The notes below the pieces were generated by a model. The model saw only the letters and a list, made by a program, of their open reading frames with translations. It was not told the DNA's origin and did no database searches. The translations under genes and the position numbers were made by a program. Below, piece after piece: positions 18,171 to 26,450 of a DNA stretch of 64,000 nucleotides. This DNA comes from Sphingomonas canadensis (lineage in GTDB: Bacteria; Pseudomonadota; Alphaproteobacteria; Sphingomonadales; Sphingomonadaceae), in contig NZ_JAPDRA010000011.1 in the NCBI RefSeq assembly GCF_026013525.1, positions 85,287 through 149,286 on the forward strand, given 5' to 3'. Every line of letters begins with the position of its first letter. Within the stretch, counting starts at the first letter, position 1.

Positions 18171-19546
18171 CACTCGATATCCTGGTGGTCGACGACGAAC
18201 GCGATATCCGCGAGCTGGTGGCGGGCGTGCTGGAGGATGAGGGCTATGAGACGCGCGGCGCCGCGGACAGCGATGCCGCGCTGGAAGCGATCGCCGAGCG
18301 CCGGCCCAGCCTGGTGCTGCTCGACGTCTGGCTGCAGGGATCGAAGCTCGACGGGCTGGAGCTGCTCGACGAGATAAAGCGGCGTGACGCGACGATCCCG
18401 GTGCTGGTGATCTCCGGCCACGGCAACCTCGATACGGCGGTGGCGGCCATCCGCCGCGGCGCGGCCGACTTTATCGAAAAGCCCTTCGAGGCCGAACGGC
18501 TGCTGCTGATGGTCGATCGCGCGACCGAGACCGAGCGGCTGCGGCGCGAGGTGGCGAGCCTGCGCGCCTATGCCGGCCGCGAAACCGATCTGACCGGGAC
18601 TTCCGCGGCGATCAACGGCGTGCGTGCCACGCTGAAGCGGGTCGCGCCGATGGGCAGCCGCGTGCTGATCACCGGCGGCGCCGGCGTGGGCAAGGAGGTG
18701 GCAGCCCGCCTGCTCCACGGCTGGAGCCCGCGCGCGGCGGCGCCCTTCGTCATCGTCAGCGCTGCGCGGATGACGCCCGAGCGGGTCGACGAGGAACTGT
18801 TCGGCGTGGAGGAGGGCGGGGACCTCGTCCGCCCGGGCCTGCTCGAACAGGCGCATGGCGGCACGCTGTTCCTGGACGAGATCGCCGACATGCCGATCGC
18901 CACCCAGGCCCGCATCCTGCGCGTGCTGACCGATCAGAGCTTCAATCGCGTCGGCGGCACGCGCATCGTGAAGGTCGACGTCCGCGTCGTCTCCGCCACC
19001 GCGCGCGACCTGATGTCGGAGATTGCGGCGGGCCGCTTCCGCGAGGACCTTTATTACCGGCTCAACGTGGTGCCGGTGTCGATCCCGCCGCTGACCGACC
19101 GGCGCGAGGACATTCCCGTGCTGGTCGACTATTTCGTCGCCCACTACGCCTCCGAACGCCGCGTGCCCACGCCCGAGGTGGCGGCCGACGCGATGGTGGC
19201 GCTGCAAAGCTACGAATGGCCGGGCAACGTGCGCCAGCTCCGCAACGTCGTCGAGCGCACCGTGATCCTGGCGCCGGGCGACCGCATCGGCCGCATCGAC
19301 CTGGACCTGCTGCCGCCCGAAGTGCTGGGCAAGCCGGGCGATCCGGGCAACGGCGTGGGCGCCAGCGCGATCATGGGCGCACCGCTGAAGGAGGCGCGCG
19401 AGACGTTCGAGCGCGAATATCTGCGCGTCCAGATCCGCCGCTTCTCGGGCAACATCTCGCGCACGGCGCACTTCATCGGCATGGAACGATCGGCGCTGCA
19501 CCGGAAGCTGAAGCTGCTGGGCATCACCGAGAGCCGCGAGGATTAG
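18167..19546 (+). CDS. ntrX: Response regulator NtrX
   Basis: Partner of NtrY. The receiver domain has Asp53 and acid residues DDE at 9-11. The AAA+ domain has a P-loop-like GGAGVGKE and GGTLFLDEIADM. Where NtrC has GAFTGA this protein reads FGVEEGGDLVRPG, so the sigma-54-contacting loop is missing; it probably regulates without classical sigma-54 activation. The C-terminus keeps a Fis-type helix-turn-helix. Length 459 is usual. ATGA junction with ntrY. Confidence 0.94.
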   Translation: MTLDILVVDDERDIRELVAGVLEDEGYETRGAADSDAALEAIAERRPSLVLLDVWLQGSKLDGLELLDEIKRRDATIPVLVISGHGNLDTAVAAIRRGAADFIEKPFEAERLLLMVDRATETERLRREVASLRAYAGRETDLTGTSAAINGVRATLKRVAPMGSRVLITGGAGVGKEVAARLLHGWSPRAAAPFVIVSAARMTPERVDEELFGVEEGGDLVRPGLLEQAHGGTLFLDEIADMPIATQARILRVLTDQSFNRVGGTRIVKVDVRVVSATARDLMSEIAAGRFREDLYYRLNVVPVSIPPLTDRREDIPVLVDYFVAHYASERRVPTPEVAADAMVALQSYEWPGNVRQLRNVVERTVILAPGDRIGRIDLDLLPPEVLGKPGDPGNGVGASAIMGAPLKEARETFEREYLRVQIRRFSGNISRTAHFIGMERSALHRKLKLLGITESRED

Positions 19547-19561
19547 CGCGCCGCACGGGCA

Positions 19562-19581
19562 CGCGGGAACAGTGTCCCGCG
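19562..19581 (+). terminator. Hairpin behind ntrX
   Basis: Arms CGCGGGA (19562-19568) and TCCCGCG (19575-19581) pair perfectly around a 6-base loop, 16 bases after the ntrX stop. No T-run follows, so it is either a weak terminator or an mRNA 3'-end stabiliser that separates ntrYX from hfq. Confidence 0.4.
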
Positions 19582-19645
19582 CCGCGATCATGACGCCGCC
19601 CGCGAAACTGGACGCGGCGCGCGCGAGCCCCTAGATTGGTATGCG

Positions 19646-19706
19646 CGCGCCATGGTGGCGCGGCACTCCGACGCCGGGAAACGGCGCGTTGCGGGACAGA
19701 TCCCGC
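19646..19706 (+). promoter_or_regulatory. Structured hfq leader
   Basis: Two perfect hairpins lie upstream of the hfq start: CGCGCCA/TGGCGCG with a 3-base loop (19646-19662) and GCGGGA/TCCCGC with a 4-base loop (19691-19706). The second ends 19 bases before the ATG. Hfq is known to repress its own mRNA in E. coli through the 5' leader, so these stems are candidates for such control. The transcription start is not known, so whether both are transcribed is inferred. Confidence 0.4.
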
Positions 19707-19725
19707 CAAGAACAAGGTTCGTGCC

Positions 19726-20214
19726 ATGGCCGACAAAGCGACTTCGCTCCAGGATCTCTTCCTCAACTCGCTGCGCCGTTCGAAGGTGCCCGTCACGATG
19801 TTCCTCGTGAAGGGCGTGAAGCTCCAGGGCATCGTCACCTGGTTCGACAATTTCTCGGTGCTGCTCCGCCGCGACGGCCAGTCGCAGCTCATCTACAAGC
19901 ACGCGATTTCCACGATCATGCCGTCCGGCCCGGTCGATCTCGCCCCGGTTTTGGACGCGATGGGAGAGCATCAGCACAAGAACCCGGTTTTGCAGGAAAT
20001 TTTCCTGAACGCCGTGCGCAAGGCGCAGGAAAATGTGACGATGTTCCTGGTCAACGGCGTGATGCTCCAGGGCCAGATCGTCGCGTTCGACCTGTTCTGC
20101 ATGCTGCTCCAGCGGGAGGGCCTGGCCCAGCTCGTCTACAAGCATGCGGTGTCCACCATCCAGCCCGCCCGGCCGCTCAACCTCGCCGAGGAAGCCAACG
20201 GCACCGACGATTGA
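19726..20214 (+). CDS. hfq: Tandem-domain Hfq (two Sm domains in one chain)
   Basis: RNA chaperone that pairs small RNAs with mRNAs. Ordinary Hfq has 70-110 residues; this has 162 and holds two complete Sm domains, residues 7-67 and 88-148, each with the Sm2 signature YKHAISTI or YKHAVSTI. The copies are offset by exactly 81 residues and joined by an Ala/Pro/His-rich linker. Copy 1 keeps the basic rim (LRRSK); copy 2 has VRKAQ. The E. coli proximal-face Gln41 is Asn in copy 1 and Leu in copy 2. The chain would need only three subunits for a six-Sm ring. Start chosen at MADKATSLQD. hflX follows after 3 bases. Confidence 0.95.
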   Translation: MADKATSLQDLFLNSLRRSKVPVTMFLVKGVKLQGIVTWFDNFSVLLRRDGQSQLIYKHAISTIMPSGPVDLAPVLDAMGEHQHKNPVLQEIFLNAVRKAQENVTMFLVNGVMLQGQIVAFDLFCMLLQREGLAQLVYKHAVSTIQPARPLNLAEEANGTDD

Positions 20215-20217
20215 GCC

Positions 20218-21510
20218 ATGAGTACCGGTTTCGAGCGTGACCCCGACGAATTCGCACGCGGGGCGCGCGCGGTGGTCGTTTATCCCGACATGGGCGGCTC
20301 CTCGCGCGATGCCGATGCGCGCCTGGAGGAGACGGCGGGACTGGCGGTCGCGATCGGGGTCGAGGTGGTCGAGAAGGTCGCGTTCCGGCTGCGCCAGCCG
20401 AAGCCGGGTACGCTGATCGGATCGGGCCAGGTCGAGGCGCTGGCGGAGACGGTGCGCGACAGCGAGCTTCAGCTAGCGGTGTTCGACGCGGCGCTGACGC
20501 CCGTGCAGCAGCGCAACCTGGAAGACGCGCTGAAGTGCAAGGTGATCGACCGCACCGGCCTGATCCTGGAAATCTTCGGCGAGCGGGCGCGGACGGCCGA
20601 GGGACGGCTTCAGGTGGAGCTGGCGCACCTCGACTATCAGGCCGGCCGGCTGGTGCGGAGCTGGACCCATCTTGAGCGGCAGCGCGGCGGCTTCGGCTTT
20701 CTGGGCGGCCCGGGCGAAACGCAGATCGAGGCGGACCGCCGCCTGATCCGCGACCGCATGGCCCGGCTGCGCCGCGAACTGGACCAGGTGAGCCGCACGC
20801 GCGGGCTGCACCGCGAACGGCGCCAGCGCGCGCCATGGCCGGTGATCGCGCTGGTCGGCTATACCAATGCCGGAAAGTCTTCGCTTTTCAATCGCCTGAC
20901 CGGATCTGACGTCATGGCGGAAAACCTGTTGTTCGCCACGCTGGACCCGACGCTGCGCCAGGTGTCGCTGCCGGGGATCGACAAGGCGATCCTGTCAGAC
21001 ACCGTCGGCTTCGTATCGGAGCTGCCGACCCAGCTCGTCGCAGCGTTCAAGGCGACGCTGGAGGAGGTGGTGTCGGCCGATCTGCTGATCCACGTCCGCG
21101 ACATCGCCCATCCCGACAGCGAGGCGCAGCGTGCGGATGTGGAGAAGGTACTCTCCGAAATCGGCGTGGCCGAGGAAACGCCACGCTTCGAGGCATGGAA
21201 CAAGATCGACCTGCTGGAAGGCGAGCGGCGCGACGAGGTGCTGGCGCTGGCGGCGGCGCGCGAGGATGTGATGCCGGTGTCCGCGGTGACGGGGGAGGGG
21301 GTGGAACCCCTGATCGACGCCGTCGCCGCGAAGCTGACGCAGGGGCACCGCCGCTACACCATAGCGCTGGACCCTGCGGACGGCGCCGGCGCCGCCTGGC
21401 TGCACCAGCATGGCGAGGTGCTGGAACAGAGCATTGACGGCGATCGCGTGATCTATGAGGTCCGCATGGCCCCGCGCGACCATGAGCGGTTCGTTACGCG
21501 CGGATACTGA
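20218..21510 (+). CDS. hflX: GTPase HflX
   Basis: Ribosome-associated GTPase that rescues or splits stalled 70S ribosomes under stress. The N-terminal HflX domain includes GTLIGSGQVEAL and the glycine-rich RGGFGFLGGPGETQIE; the GTPase domain has G1 GYTNAGKSS from residue 214, DTVGF as G3 and NKIDL as G4. The 430-residue length is normal. hfq-hflX is a widely conserved pair; the gap here is 3 bases. Confidence 0.96.
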   Translation: MSTGFERDPDEFARGARAVVVYPDMGGSSRDADARLEETAGLAVAIGVEVVEKVAFRLRQPKPGTLIGSGQVEALAETVRDSELQLAVFDAALTPVQQRNLEDALKCKVIDRTGLILEIFGERARTAEGRLQVELAHLDYQAGRLVRSWTHLERQRGGFGFLGGPGETQIEADRRLIRDRMARLRRELDQVSRTRGLHRERRQRAPWPVIALVGYTNAGKSSLFNRLTGSDVMAENLLFATLDPTLRQVSLPGIDKAILSDTVGFVSELPTQLVAAFKATLEEVVSADLLIHVRDIAHPDSEAQRADVEKVLSEIGVAEETPRFEAWNKIDLLEGERRDEVLALAAAREDVMPVSAVTGEGVEPLIDAVAAKLTQGHRRYTIALDPADGAGAAWLHQHGEVLEQSIDGDRVIYEVRMAPRDHERFVTRGY

Positions 21511-21566
21511 CCCCACTTGACTGCACCGGGCGCTACGCCATGTTTCCGCGGCGTATCCAGGTGGGG
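21511..21566 (+). promoter_or_regulatory. Leader hairpin that covers a ribosome binding site
   Basis: The outer arms CCCCACTTG (21511-21519) and CAGGTGGGG (21558-21566) pair over 9 positions with one G-U. An inner stem TACGCC (21534-21539) and GGCGTA (21550-21555) nests inside. The right outer arm contains the AGGTGGGGA ribosome binding site of the gene at 21575, so the fold would block its translation. It starts right after the hflX stop. There is no T-run, which argues against a standard terminator. Confidence 0.45.
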
Positions 21567-21574
21567 AGTCTGTT

Positions 21575-21901
21575 ATGTTCGTATCGATCGTTGCGTTGGC
21601 GCTGAGCAGCTTCCAGTCACTGCCCGATGGCTACACCAGCAAGATCACCGTGCGCGCCAGCGGCGGGATGTGCGTCACGGAATTCTGGACGACCGGCAAC
21701 AGCGTGGGATATTCGGTCAATCTGCCGGCCACCGGCGTGTACGACGCGCTCGAGGGGATGATCAGCGGCAATCTGGATGCCAGCTCGGGCGCAAACGAGA
21801 CGCCGCTTCTGGAAATGGCCCAGCGCAATGCCGGCCGCATCGAGAGCGCCTGCCTGCGCTCCGCCAACGGCGGCGGCGGCAGGTTCCCCGCGGCATCCTG
21901 A
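21575..21901 (+). CDS. Small secreted protein of unknown function
   Basis: 108 residues starting with a short hydrophobic leader (MFVSIVALALSSFQ) and a mature part with two cysteines (GGMCVTEF, ESACLRS). The C-terminus is Gly-rich. No family was recognised. A strong ribosome binding site (AGGTGGGGA) lies 8 bases ahead of the ATG, but inside the arm of a predicted hairpin. It follows hflX on the same strand and converges with mazG. The clear ribosome site and signal-like N-terminus support a real gene. Confidence 0.65.
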   Translation: MFVSIVALALSSFQSLPDGYTSKITVRASGGMCVTEFWTTGNSVGYSVNLPATGVYDALEGMISGNLDASSGANETPLLEMAQRNAGRIESACLRSANGGGGRFPAAS

Positions 21902-21931
21902 ACGTCCTGGAACGGGGAAGGGGGCTGGCAG

Positions 21932-22687
21932 CTAGCGCTTTGCCTGCTGCCACAGCGCCTCCTTCGCCTCCAGGTCCAGCCCGGCAAAGGCATCGCCGGC
22001 GGCATCCTCCATCGCGCGGAAGCGCCGCTCGAATTTCGCGTTGGCGGCGCGCAGGGCGTTTTCGGGGTCCACGCCCAGCTTGCGCGCCCAGTTGACGACC
22101 GCGAACAGCAGATCGCCGATTTCCTCTTCACGCGCGGCATCGTCCGGGGCGGATTCCACCTCGGCGATCTCTTCGTCGATCTTGGCGCGGGCGCCGCTGG
22201 GGTCCGGCCAGTCGAAGCCCGTGCGCGCGGCACGCTTCTGGAGCTTTTCGGCGCGGGTGAGGGCGGGCAGGCCGATCGCCACCCCGTCGATGGCGCTTTC
22301 GTGCCCCTTCTCCCCCCGTTCCGCGGCCTTGATTTGTTCCCACAGGTGATGGCCGCCGCTTTCCGCGCCGAGGAAGATGTGCGGGTGGCGGCGCTCCATC
22401 TTGTCGGAAATGGCGGTGACGACGTCGCGGAGCGCGAACAGGCCGGCTTCCTGGGCCATGCGCGAATGGAAGATTACCTGGAGCAGCAGATCGCCGAGTT
22501 CGTCCTTAAGGTCCGCCATGTCGCGGCGCGCGATGGCGTCAGCGACCTCATAGGCTTCCTCGATCGTGTACGGCGCGATCGTATCGAACGTCTGCACCGT
22601 ATCCCATTCGCAGCCGCATTCGGGATCGCGCAGCCGCGCCATAATCGCCACCAGCCGCTCGATGCCGCTCTCGCTGGCCTGGCTCAT
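21932..22687 (-). CDS. mazG: Nucleoside triphosphate pyrophosphohydrolase MazG
   Basis: Hydrolyses (d)NTPs to monophosphates and PPi, removing abnormal nucleotides and, in E. coli, lowering ppGpp. The 251 residues contain two MazG domains, the first with EEAYEVADAI and KDELGDLLLQVIFH, the second with KIDEEIAEVE and EEIGDLLFAVVNWAR. Start chosen at MSQASESGIER; the open frame upstream is an AT-rich non-coding stretch. Confidence 0.95.
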   Translation of the reverse strand: MSQASESGIERLVAIMARLRDPECGCEWDTVQTFDTIAPYTIEEAYEVADAIARRDMADLKDELGDLLLQVIFHSRMAQEAGLFALRDVVTAISDKMERRHPHIFLGAESGGHHLWEQIKAAERGEKGHESAIDGVAIGLPALTRAEKLQKRAARTGFDWPDPSGARAKIDEEIAEVESAPDDAAREEEIGDLLFAVVNWARKLGVDPENALRAANAKFERRFRAMEDAAGDAFAGLDLEAKEALWQQAKR

Positions 22688-22725
22688 GCGAGGGGGGCCT
22701 TCCGCATCGGCATCTCCGTTGGAAC

Positions 22726-22745
22726 GATAATATACATTATGTAAA
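22726..22745 (-). promoter_or_regulatory. AT-rich promoter-like segment before mazG
   Basis: A 20-bp AT island in very GC-rich surroundings. It contains the inverted repeat ATAAT-ATAC-ATTAT (22727-22740) and, read leftward, TATATT as a -10 about 42 bases before the mazG start. No good -35 was seen. It overlaps the last codons of the upstream 79-residue gene. Confidence 0.4.
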
Positions 22746-22976
22746 ATTTGTACCGGGATCGGCGCGAGGAGCCGCCGGGCTCCCCCCAAAACCGAACAAT
22801 GCGCCGATCTCCGCGCGATAGCTGACCAGCAAGGCGATCACCGCGATCACCGCCAGCCAGCCCAGGATCGCGCGCACGGCAAAGCTAAGCGAGATGCGGT
22901 GTACCGTCAGCGCGCTGATCACCAGCACCATCGCAGCGACCAGCGTGATCGCGCTGCGGAGTTGGAAATCGCTCAC
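22737..22976 (-). CDS. Small two-helix membrane protein, unknown
   Basis: 79 residues with two likely membrane helices (about 7-24 and 33-54) and a short polar C-terminus. GTG start at 22976, overlapping the stop of the PhnP-like gene as GTGA. No family was recognised; small proteins of this shape are often found downstream of metabolic genes in sphingomonads. Coupled translation and a hydrophobic pattern consistent with two helices support it. Confidence 0.65.
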   Translation of the reverse strand: MSDFQLRSAITLVAAMVLVISALTVHRISLSFAVRAILGWLAVIAVIALLVSYRAEIGALFGFGGSPAAPRADPGTNFT

Positions 22977-23743
22977 GCCACAGCCTCCAGCCCGTCATAT
23001 CCCGGCGCGACGCCCTCAGGCAGCGCGGCGGCGAGCGTAGCATAGTCCATCGACTGATCCATATGGACCAGCAGCGCGCGATCCGGCCGCAGTTCCGCGA
23101 TCCAGCCCAGCGTCGCCTCCAGATGCGGATGCGTGGGATGCGGCGCGCGGCGCAGCGCATCGACCACCCACAGGTCCAGCCCTGCGAACAAATCGCGCAT
23201 CCCGTTCGTCATGTCATGAAAGTCTGTAGAATATCCTACTGATTTTCCTTCATTTTCAAAGCGAATGCCCGCCGATGTGATGCCCCCGTGCGGCTGATCG
23301 GTCACGCGCACGGTGATGTCGCCGATGGTCACCGCGTCGGGCAGCAGCTCACCCGCAACGGTCGGCCGGTAACCGGCGCGGCCATAGAAGGCATAGGCGA
23401 AGCGCTGCTGGAGCTGTTCCAGCGCGAAGCCGCGCGCCAGTCCGCGCAACGGCACGCCGTCGTTCAGGTGCATCAACTGGCGCAGATCGTCGATACCGTG
23501 GCAGTGATCGGCATGATCATGCGTCCAGATCACCGCGTCCAGCCGGTCGACGCCGGCCGCCAGCAACTGTTCGCGCATGTCCGGGCTGGTATCCACCAGG
23601 ATGCGCGTGCTTTCGGTGCTGACCAGGATCGACGCGCGCGTGCGCCGGTTGCGTGGATCGGCCGGATCGCAATCGCCCCAATCGCCGCCGATGCGCGGCA
23701 CCCCCGACGAGGTGCCGGAGCCCAGGATGCGGACCTTCAGCAT
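22973..23743 (-). CDS. Metallo-beta-lactamase-fold hydrolase, PhnP-like
   Basis: A 256-residue MBL-fold protein with the metal motif THDHADHCHG (His75, His77, Asp79, His80), GSGTSSGVPRIG near the N-terminus, and later histidines in YSTDFHDM and HPTHPHLE. It resembles PhnP and related phosphodiesterases. No phn genes are nearby; in alphaproteobacteria this gene regularly sits next to tatD and metG, suggesting a housekeeping role in cyclic or RNA-derived phosphodiesters. The exact substrate is unknown. Confidence 0.88.
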   Translation of the reverse strand: MLKVRILGSGTSSGVPRIGGDWGDCDPADPRNRRTRASILVSTESTRILVDTSPDMREQLLAAGVDRLDAVIWTHDHADHCHGIDDLRQLMHLNDGVPLRGLARGFALEQLQQRFAYAFYGRAGYRPTVAGELLPDAVTIGDITVRVTDQPHGGITSAGIRFENEGKSVGYSTDFHDMTNGMRDLFAGLDLWVVDALRRAPHPTHPHLEATLGWIAELRPDRALLVHMDQSMDYATLAAALPEGVAPGYDGLEAVA

Positions 23744-23759
23744 GCCGGGCCGCCGGGTT

Positions 23760-24539
23760 TCACGCGGCCGTCTTGGCGAACAGCGTGTGGAAGTTCCGCC
23801 GCGTCGCCTCCGCCAGCTCCTCTGCCGCCATGCCGCGCAACCCCGCCAGGAAGCGGCAGGTATCCGCCACGAACGCGGGCTCGCCGGTCTTGCCGCGATG
23901 GGGCACCGGGGCCAGGAACGGCGCGTCCGTCTCGATCAGCAGCCGCTCGATCGGCAGCCGCGCGGCGGTTTCCTGAAGCTCGCGGGCATTCTTGAACGTC
24001 ACGATGCCCGAGATCGAGATATAGAAGCCCAGCTCCAGCGCGATATCGGCGAAGGCGCCGCTGGCGGTGAAGCAATGGATCACGCCAGGGAAGGCCCCCT
24101 TCCCCATCTCGTCGCGCAGGATTTCGGCGGTATCCTCCTCCGCGTCGCGGGTGTGGACGATGATCGGAAGCTGTGTCTCGCGCGCAGCCGCCAGATGCGC
24201 GCGGAAGCTGGCGCGCTGCCGGTCGCGGTCCGAATGGTCGTAATAATAGTCCAGCCCGCTCTCGCCGATGCCCACCACGCGCGGATGCGCGGCGCGTTCG
24301 ACCAGCTTGGCGGTGTCGATGTGCGGATGCTCGTCCGCCTCGTGCGGGTGGATGCCCACGCTGGCCCAGACATCGGGCTCCCGCGCGGCCAGCGCGATCA
24401 CCTCGTCCCATTCGCGCTCGCGCGTGGAGATGTTGAGCATCGCCGCGACGCCGCTCTCCCGCGCACGCGCCAGCACCTCGGCCTGATGCTCCACCAGCCC
24501 CTTGTAGTTCAGGTGGCAATGGCTGTCGGCGAGCTTCAT
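23760..24539 (-). CDS. tatD: TatD-family metal-dependent DNase
   Basis: TIM-barrel hydrolase with 3'-to-5' exonuclease or deoxyribonuclease activity in characterised members. The first metal motif HCH (His7 and His9 in DSHCHLNYKG) is followed by VGIGESGLDYYY, HTRDAEED, HCFTASG and ETDAPFLAP. 259 residues is standard. The ATG overlaps the metG stop as ATGA, matching the common holB-metG-tatD order. Confidence 0.95.
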   Translation of the reverse strand: MKLADSHCHLNYKGLVEHQAEVLARARESGVAAMLNISTREREWDEVIALAAREPDVWASVGIHPHEADEHPHIDTAKLVERAAHPRVVGIGESGLDYYYDHSDRDRQRASFRAHLAAARETQLPIIVHTRDAEEDTAEILRDEMGKGAFPGVIHCFTASGAFADIALELGFYISISGIVTFKNARELQETAARLPIERLLIETDAPFLAPVPHRGKTGEPAFVADTCRFLAGLRGMAAEELAEATRRNFHTLFAKTAA

Positions 24540-26041
24540 GCGCCCTCCTGCAGCTCCAGCTTGGGGAATATGGGCGAAGGTGCCGGGAAGCGATAGCCGG
24601 GCGGCGGGATCGCCGGCCCCACCTGCTCCAGCAGCTTCGCGGCCGATTCGGGCACCACGGGCGCGATCGTCTCCGCCAGCATGCGGATGGCCTTCACCAG
24701 CGTGCGCAACACCGCGTGCATCCGCTCCGGATCGGTCTTGCGCAGCGCCCAGGGCGCCTGGGCGTCGATATACTGGTTGCAGGCGAACACGCCCGCCATC
24801 CACGCCTCGATCCCCTGGCCGAGCGCCAGATCCTGGAACGCGACGCGAAAGCCCGCGCGCGCCAGCTCCACCTCGGCCAGCAGCGCGGCATCGGCGGGAT
24901 CGGCCCTCCCCTCCTCCGGGTACAGCCCGTCCAGGTTCTTGGCGATGAAGGCCAGCGTGCGCTGCGCCAGATTGCCGAAGCTGTTGGCCAGATCGGCATT
25001 GGCGCGGGTCACGATCGCCTCGTCGCTGAACGTGCCGTCCTGGCCGAAGCTGACGTCACGCAGCAGGAAATAGCGCAGCGCATCGACGCCATAGAGCCGC
25101 GCCAGCTCCATCGGATCGACGACATTGCCGACCGATTTCGACATCTTCTCCCCGCGATTGAGCAGGAAGCCATGTCCGAACACCTGCTTCGGCAGCGCGA
25201 TCTTCGCCGACATCAGGAAGGCGGGCCAATAGACGGTGTGGAAGCGGACGATATCCTTGCCGATCAGGTGCAGGTCCGCGGGCCAGTATCGCGCCAGCTT
25301 CTCCGCTTCGCCGGGATAGCCCGCACCGGTCAGATAGTTGGTCAGCGCATCGACCCAGACGTACATCACATGCCCGGGCGAGCCCGGCACCGGCACGCCC
25401 CAATCGAAGCTGGTGCGGCTGACCGAGAGATCGACCAGCCCTCCCTCGACGAAGCGCAGGATCTCGTTCCGCCGCGCTTCCGGCCGGATGAAGTCCGGAT
25501 TGGCGGCATAGAGATCGAGCAACGGCTGCTGATATTTGGAGAGGCGGAAGAACCAGGTTTCCTCGACGGTCCATTCGACGGGCGTTCCCTGGGGCGAAAG
25601 CTTCTGGCCCCCTTCCCCTTCGGTCAGCTCCTTCTCTTCGTAGAAGGCCTCGTCGCGCACCGAATACCAGCCCTCGTAGCGATCGAGGTACAGGTCGCCC
25701 GCATCCGCCATCGCCTGCCAGATCGCCTGGCTGGCGGCATAATGATCGGGCTCGGACGTGCGAATGAATCGATCGCACGAGATATCGAGTTTTTCCGCCA
25801 TCTCACGGAAATATCCCGACATCTCGTCGGCCAGTTCGCGTGCGGTCATGCCGCGGCCGCGCGCCGTCTGGACCATCTTCAGCCCATGCTCGTCGGTGCC
25901 GGTCTGGAAGAATACGTCGCGGCCCTGGCTGCGCTGGAACCGGGCGATCGCGTCGGCCGCGATCATCTCATAGGCGTGGCCGATGTGCGGACGCCCGTTC
26001 GGATAATGGATCGCGGTGGTGATGTAATAGGGTTCGGCCAT
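24536..26041 (-). CDS. metG: Methionyl-tRNA synthetase
   Basis: Class Ia synthetase, 501 residues. HIGH at 19-22 and KMSKS at 299-303 are intact. The region between EEKELTEG and FFRLSKYQQ, which carries zinc-binding cysteines in many MetRSs, has no cysteine here (KLSPQGTPVEW), so the knuckle is metal-free. There is no C-terminal tRNA-binding EMAP domain. It couples to tatD by ATGA and follows a small unknown gene by 38 bases. Confidence 0.96.
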   Translation of the reverse strand: MAEPYYITTAIHYPNGRPHIGHAYEMIAADAIARFQRSQGRDVFFQTGTDEHGLKMVQTARGRGMTARELADEMSGYFREMAEKLDISCDRFIRTSEPDHYAASQAIWQAMADAGDLYLDRYEGWYSVRDEAFYEEKELTEGEGGQKLSPQGTPVEWTVEETWFFRLSKYQQPLLDLYAANPDFIRPEARRNEILRFVEGGLVDLSVSRTSFDWGVPVPGSPGHVMYVWVDALTNYLTGAGYPGEAEKLARYWPADLHLIGKDIVRFHTVYWPAFLMSAKIALPKQVFGHGFLLNRGEKMSKSVGNVVDPMELARLYGVDALRYFLLRDVSFGQDGTFSDEAIVTRANADLANSFGNLAQRTLAFIAKNLDGLYPEEGRADPADAALLAEVELARAGFRVAFQDLALGQGIEAWMAGVFACNQYIDAQAPWALRKTDPERMHAVLRTLVKAIRMLAETIAPVVPESAAKLLEQVGPAIPPPGYRFPAPSPIFPKLELQEGA

Positions 26042-26079
26042 GCGCGCGCTTTAGGCGAATGCGCCCGGGCGGTGAACCC

Positions 26080-26397
26080 TCAGCCGAACAGTTTCTCCAC
26101 CGGCACCGGCGCATCTTGAAGCGCCACGCCGGTCTTGCGTTCGTGGACCAGCCGGACGGCCTCCGCGATCTCGCGGTCGATGGTCTCGCGCTCGCCGGCG
26201 GGCAACTTGCGATAGCTCTCTTCGGACAAATGGTGCTTCTTCAGAACGGCCTCGCGCGCACGCTCTTCGGGCGTTTGCGATGCAGCCTTGCGGAAAGCCT
26301 CCAGAATCGCATCGAAGGTGCTGGAATCCTTGGCCTTCGTCGCGCTCCCCGGTGAGGTTCCGGTGGCAGTGGCGCCGCCGATTCCGGTTACGGTCAT
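26080..26397 (-). CDS. Small soluble protein of unknown function
   Basis: 105 residues. The first 25 are Gly/Ser/Thr-rich and probably disordered; the rest is charged and helical, with FDAILEAFRKAASQTPEERA and EESYRKLPAGERETIDREIA. No family was recognised. A strong purine-rich site (AGGGGGAAAT) precedes the ATG at 26397, which fixes the start although the frame is open far upstream into holB. It sits between holB and metG, in the same direction. Confidence 0.72.
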   Translation of the reverse strand: MTVTGIGGATATGTSPGSATKAKDSSTFDAILEAFRKAASQTPEERAREAVLKKHHLSEESYRKLPAGERETIDREIAEAVRLVHERKTGVALQDAPVPVEKLFG

Positions 26398-26450
26398 GCT
26401 ATTTCCCCCTGTTCGGACGGGGGCATAGCCCGGTGCGGGTAAAGCCGCGC

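Noticed and set aside
19566..19580. GGAAC near 19566 as an EcfG promoter for hfq
   Set aside because: No CGTT occurs 16-17 bases downstream; the sequence is part of the ntrX hairpin.
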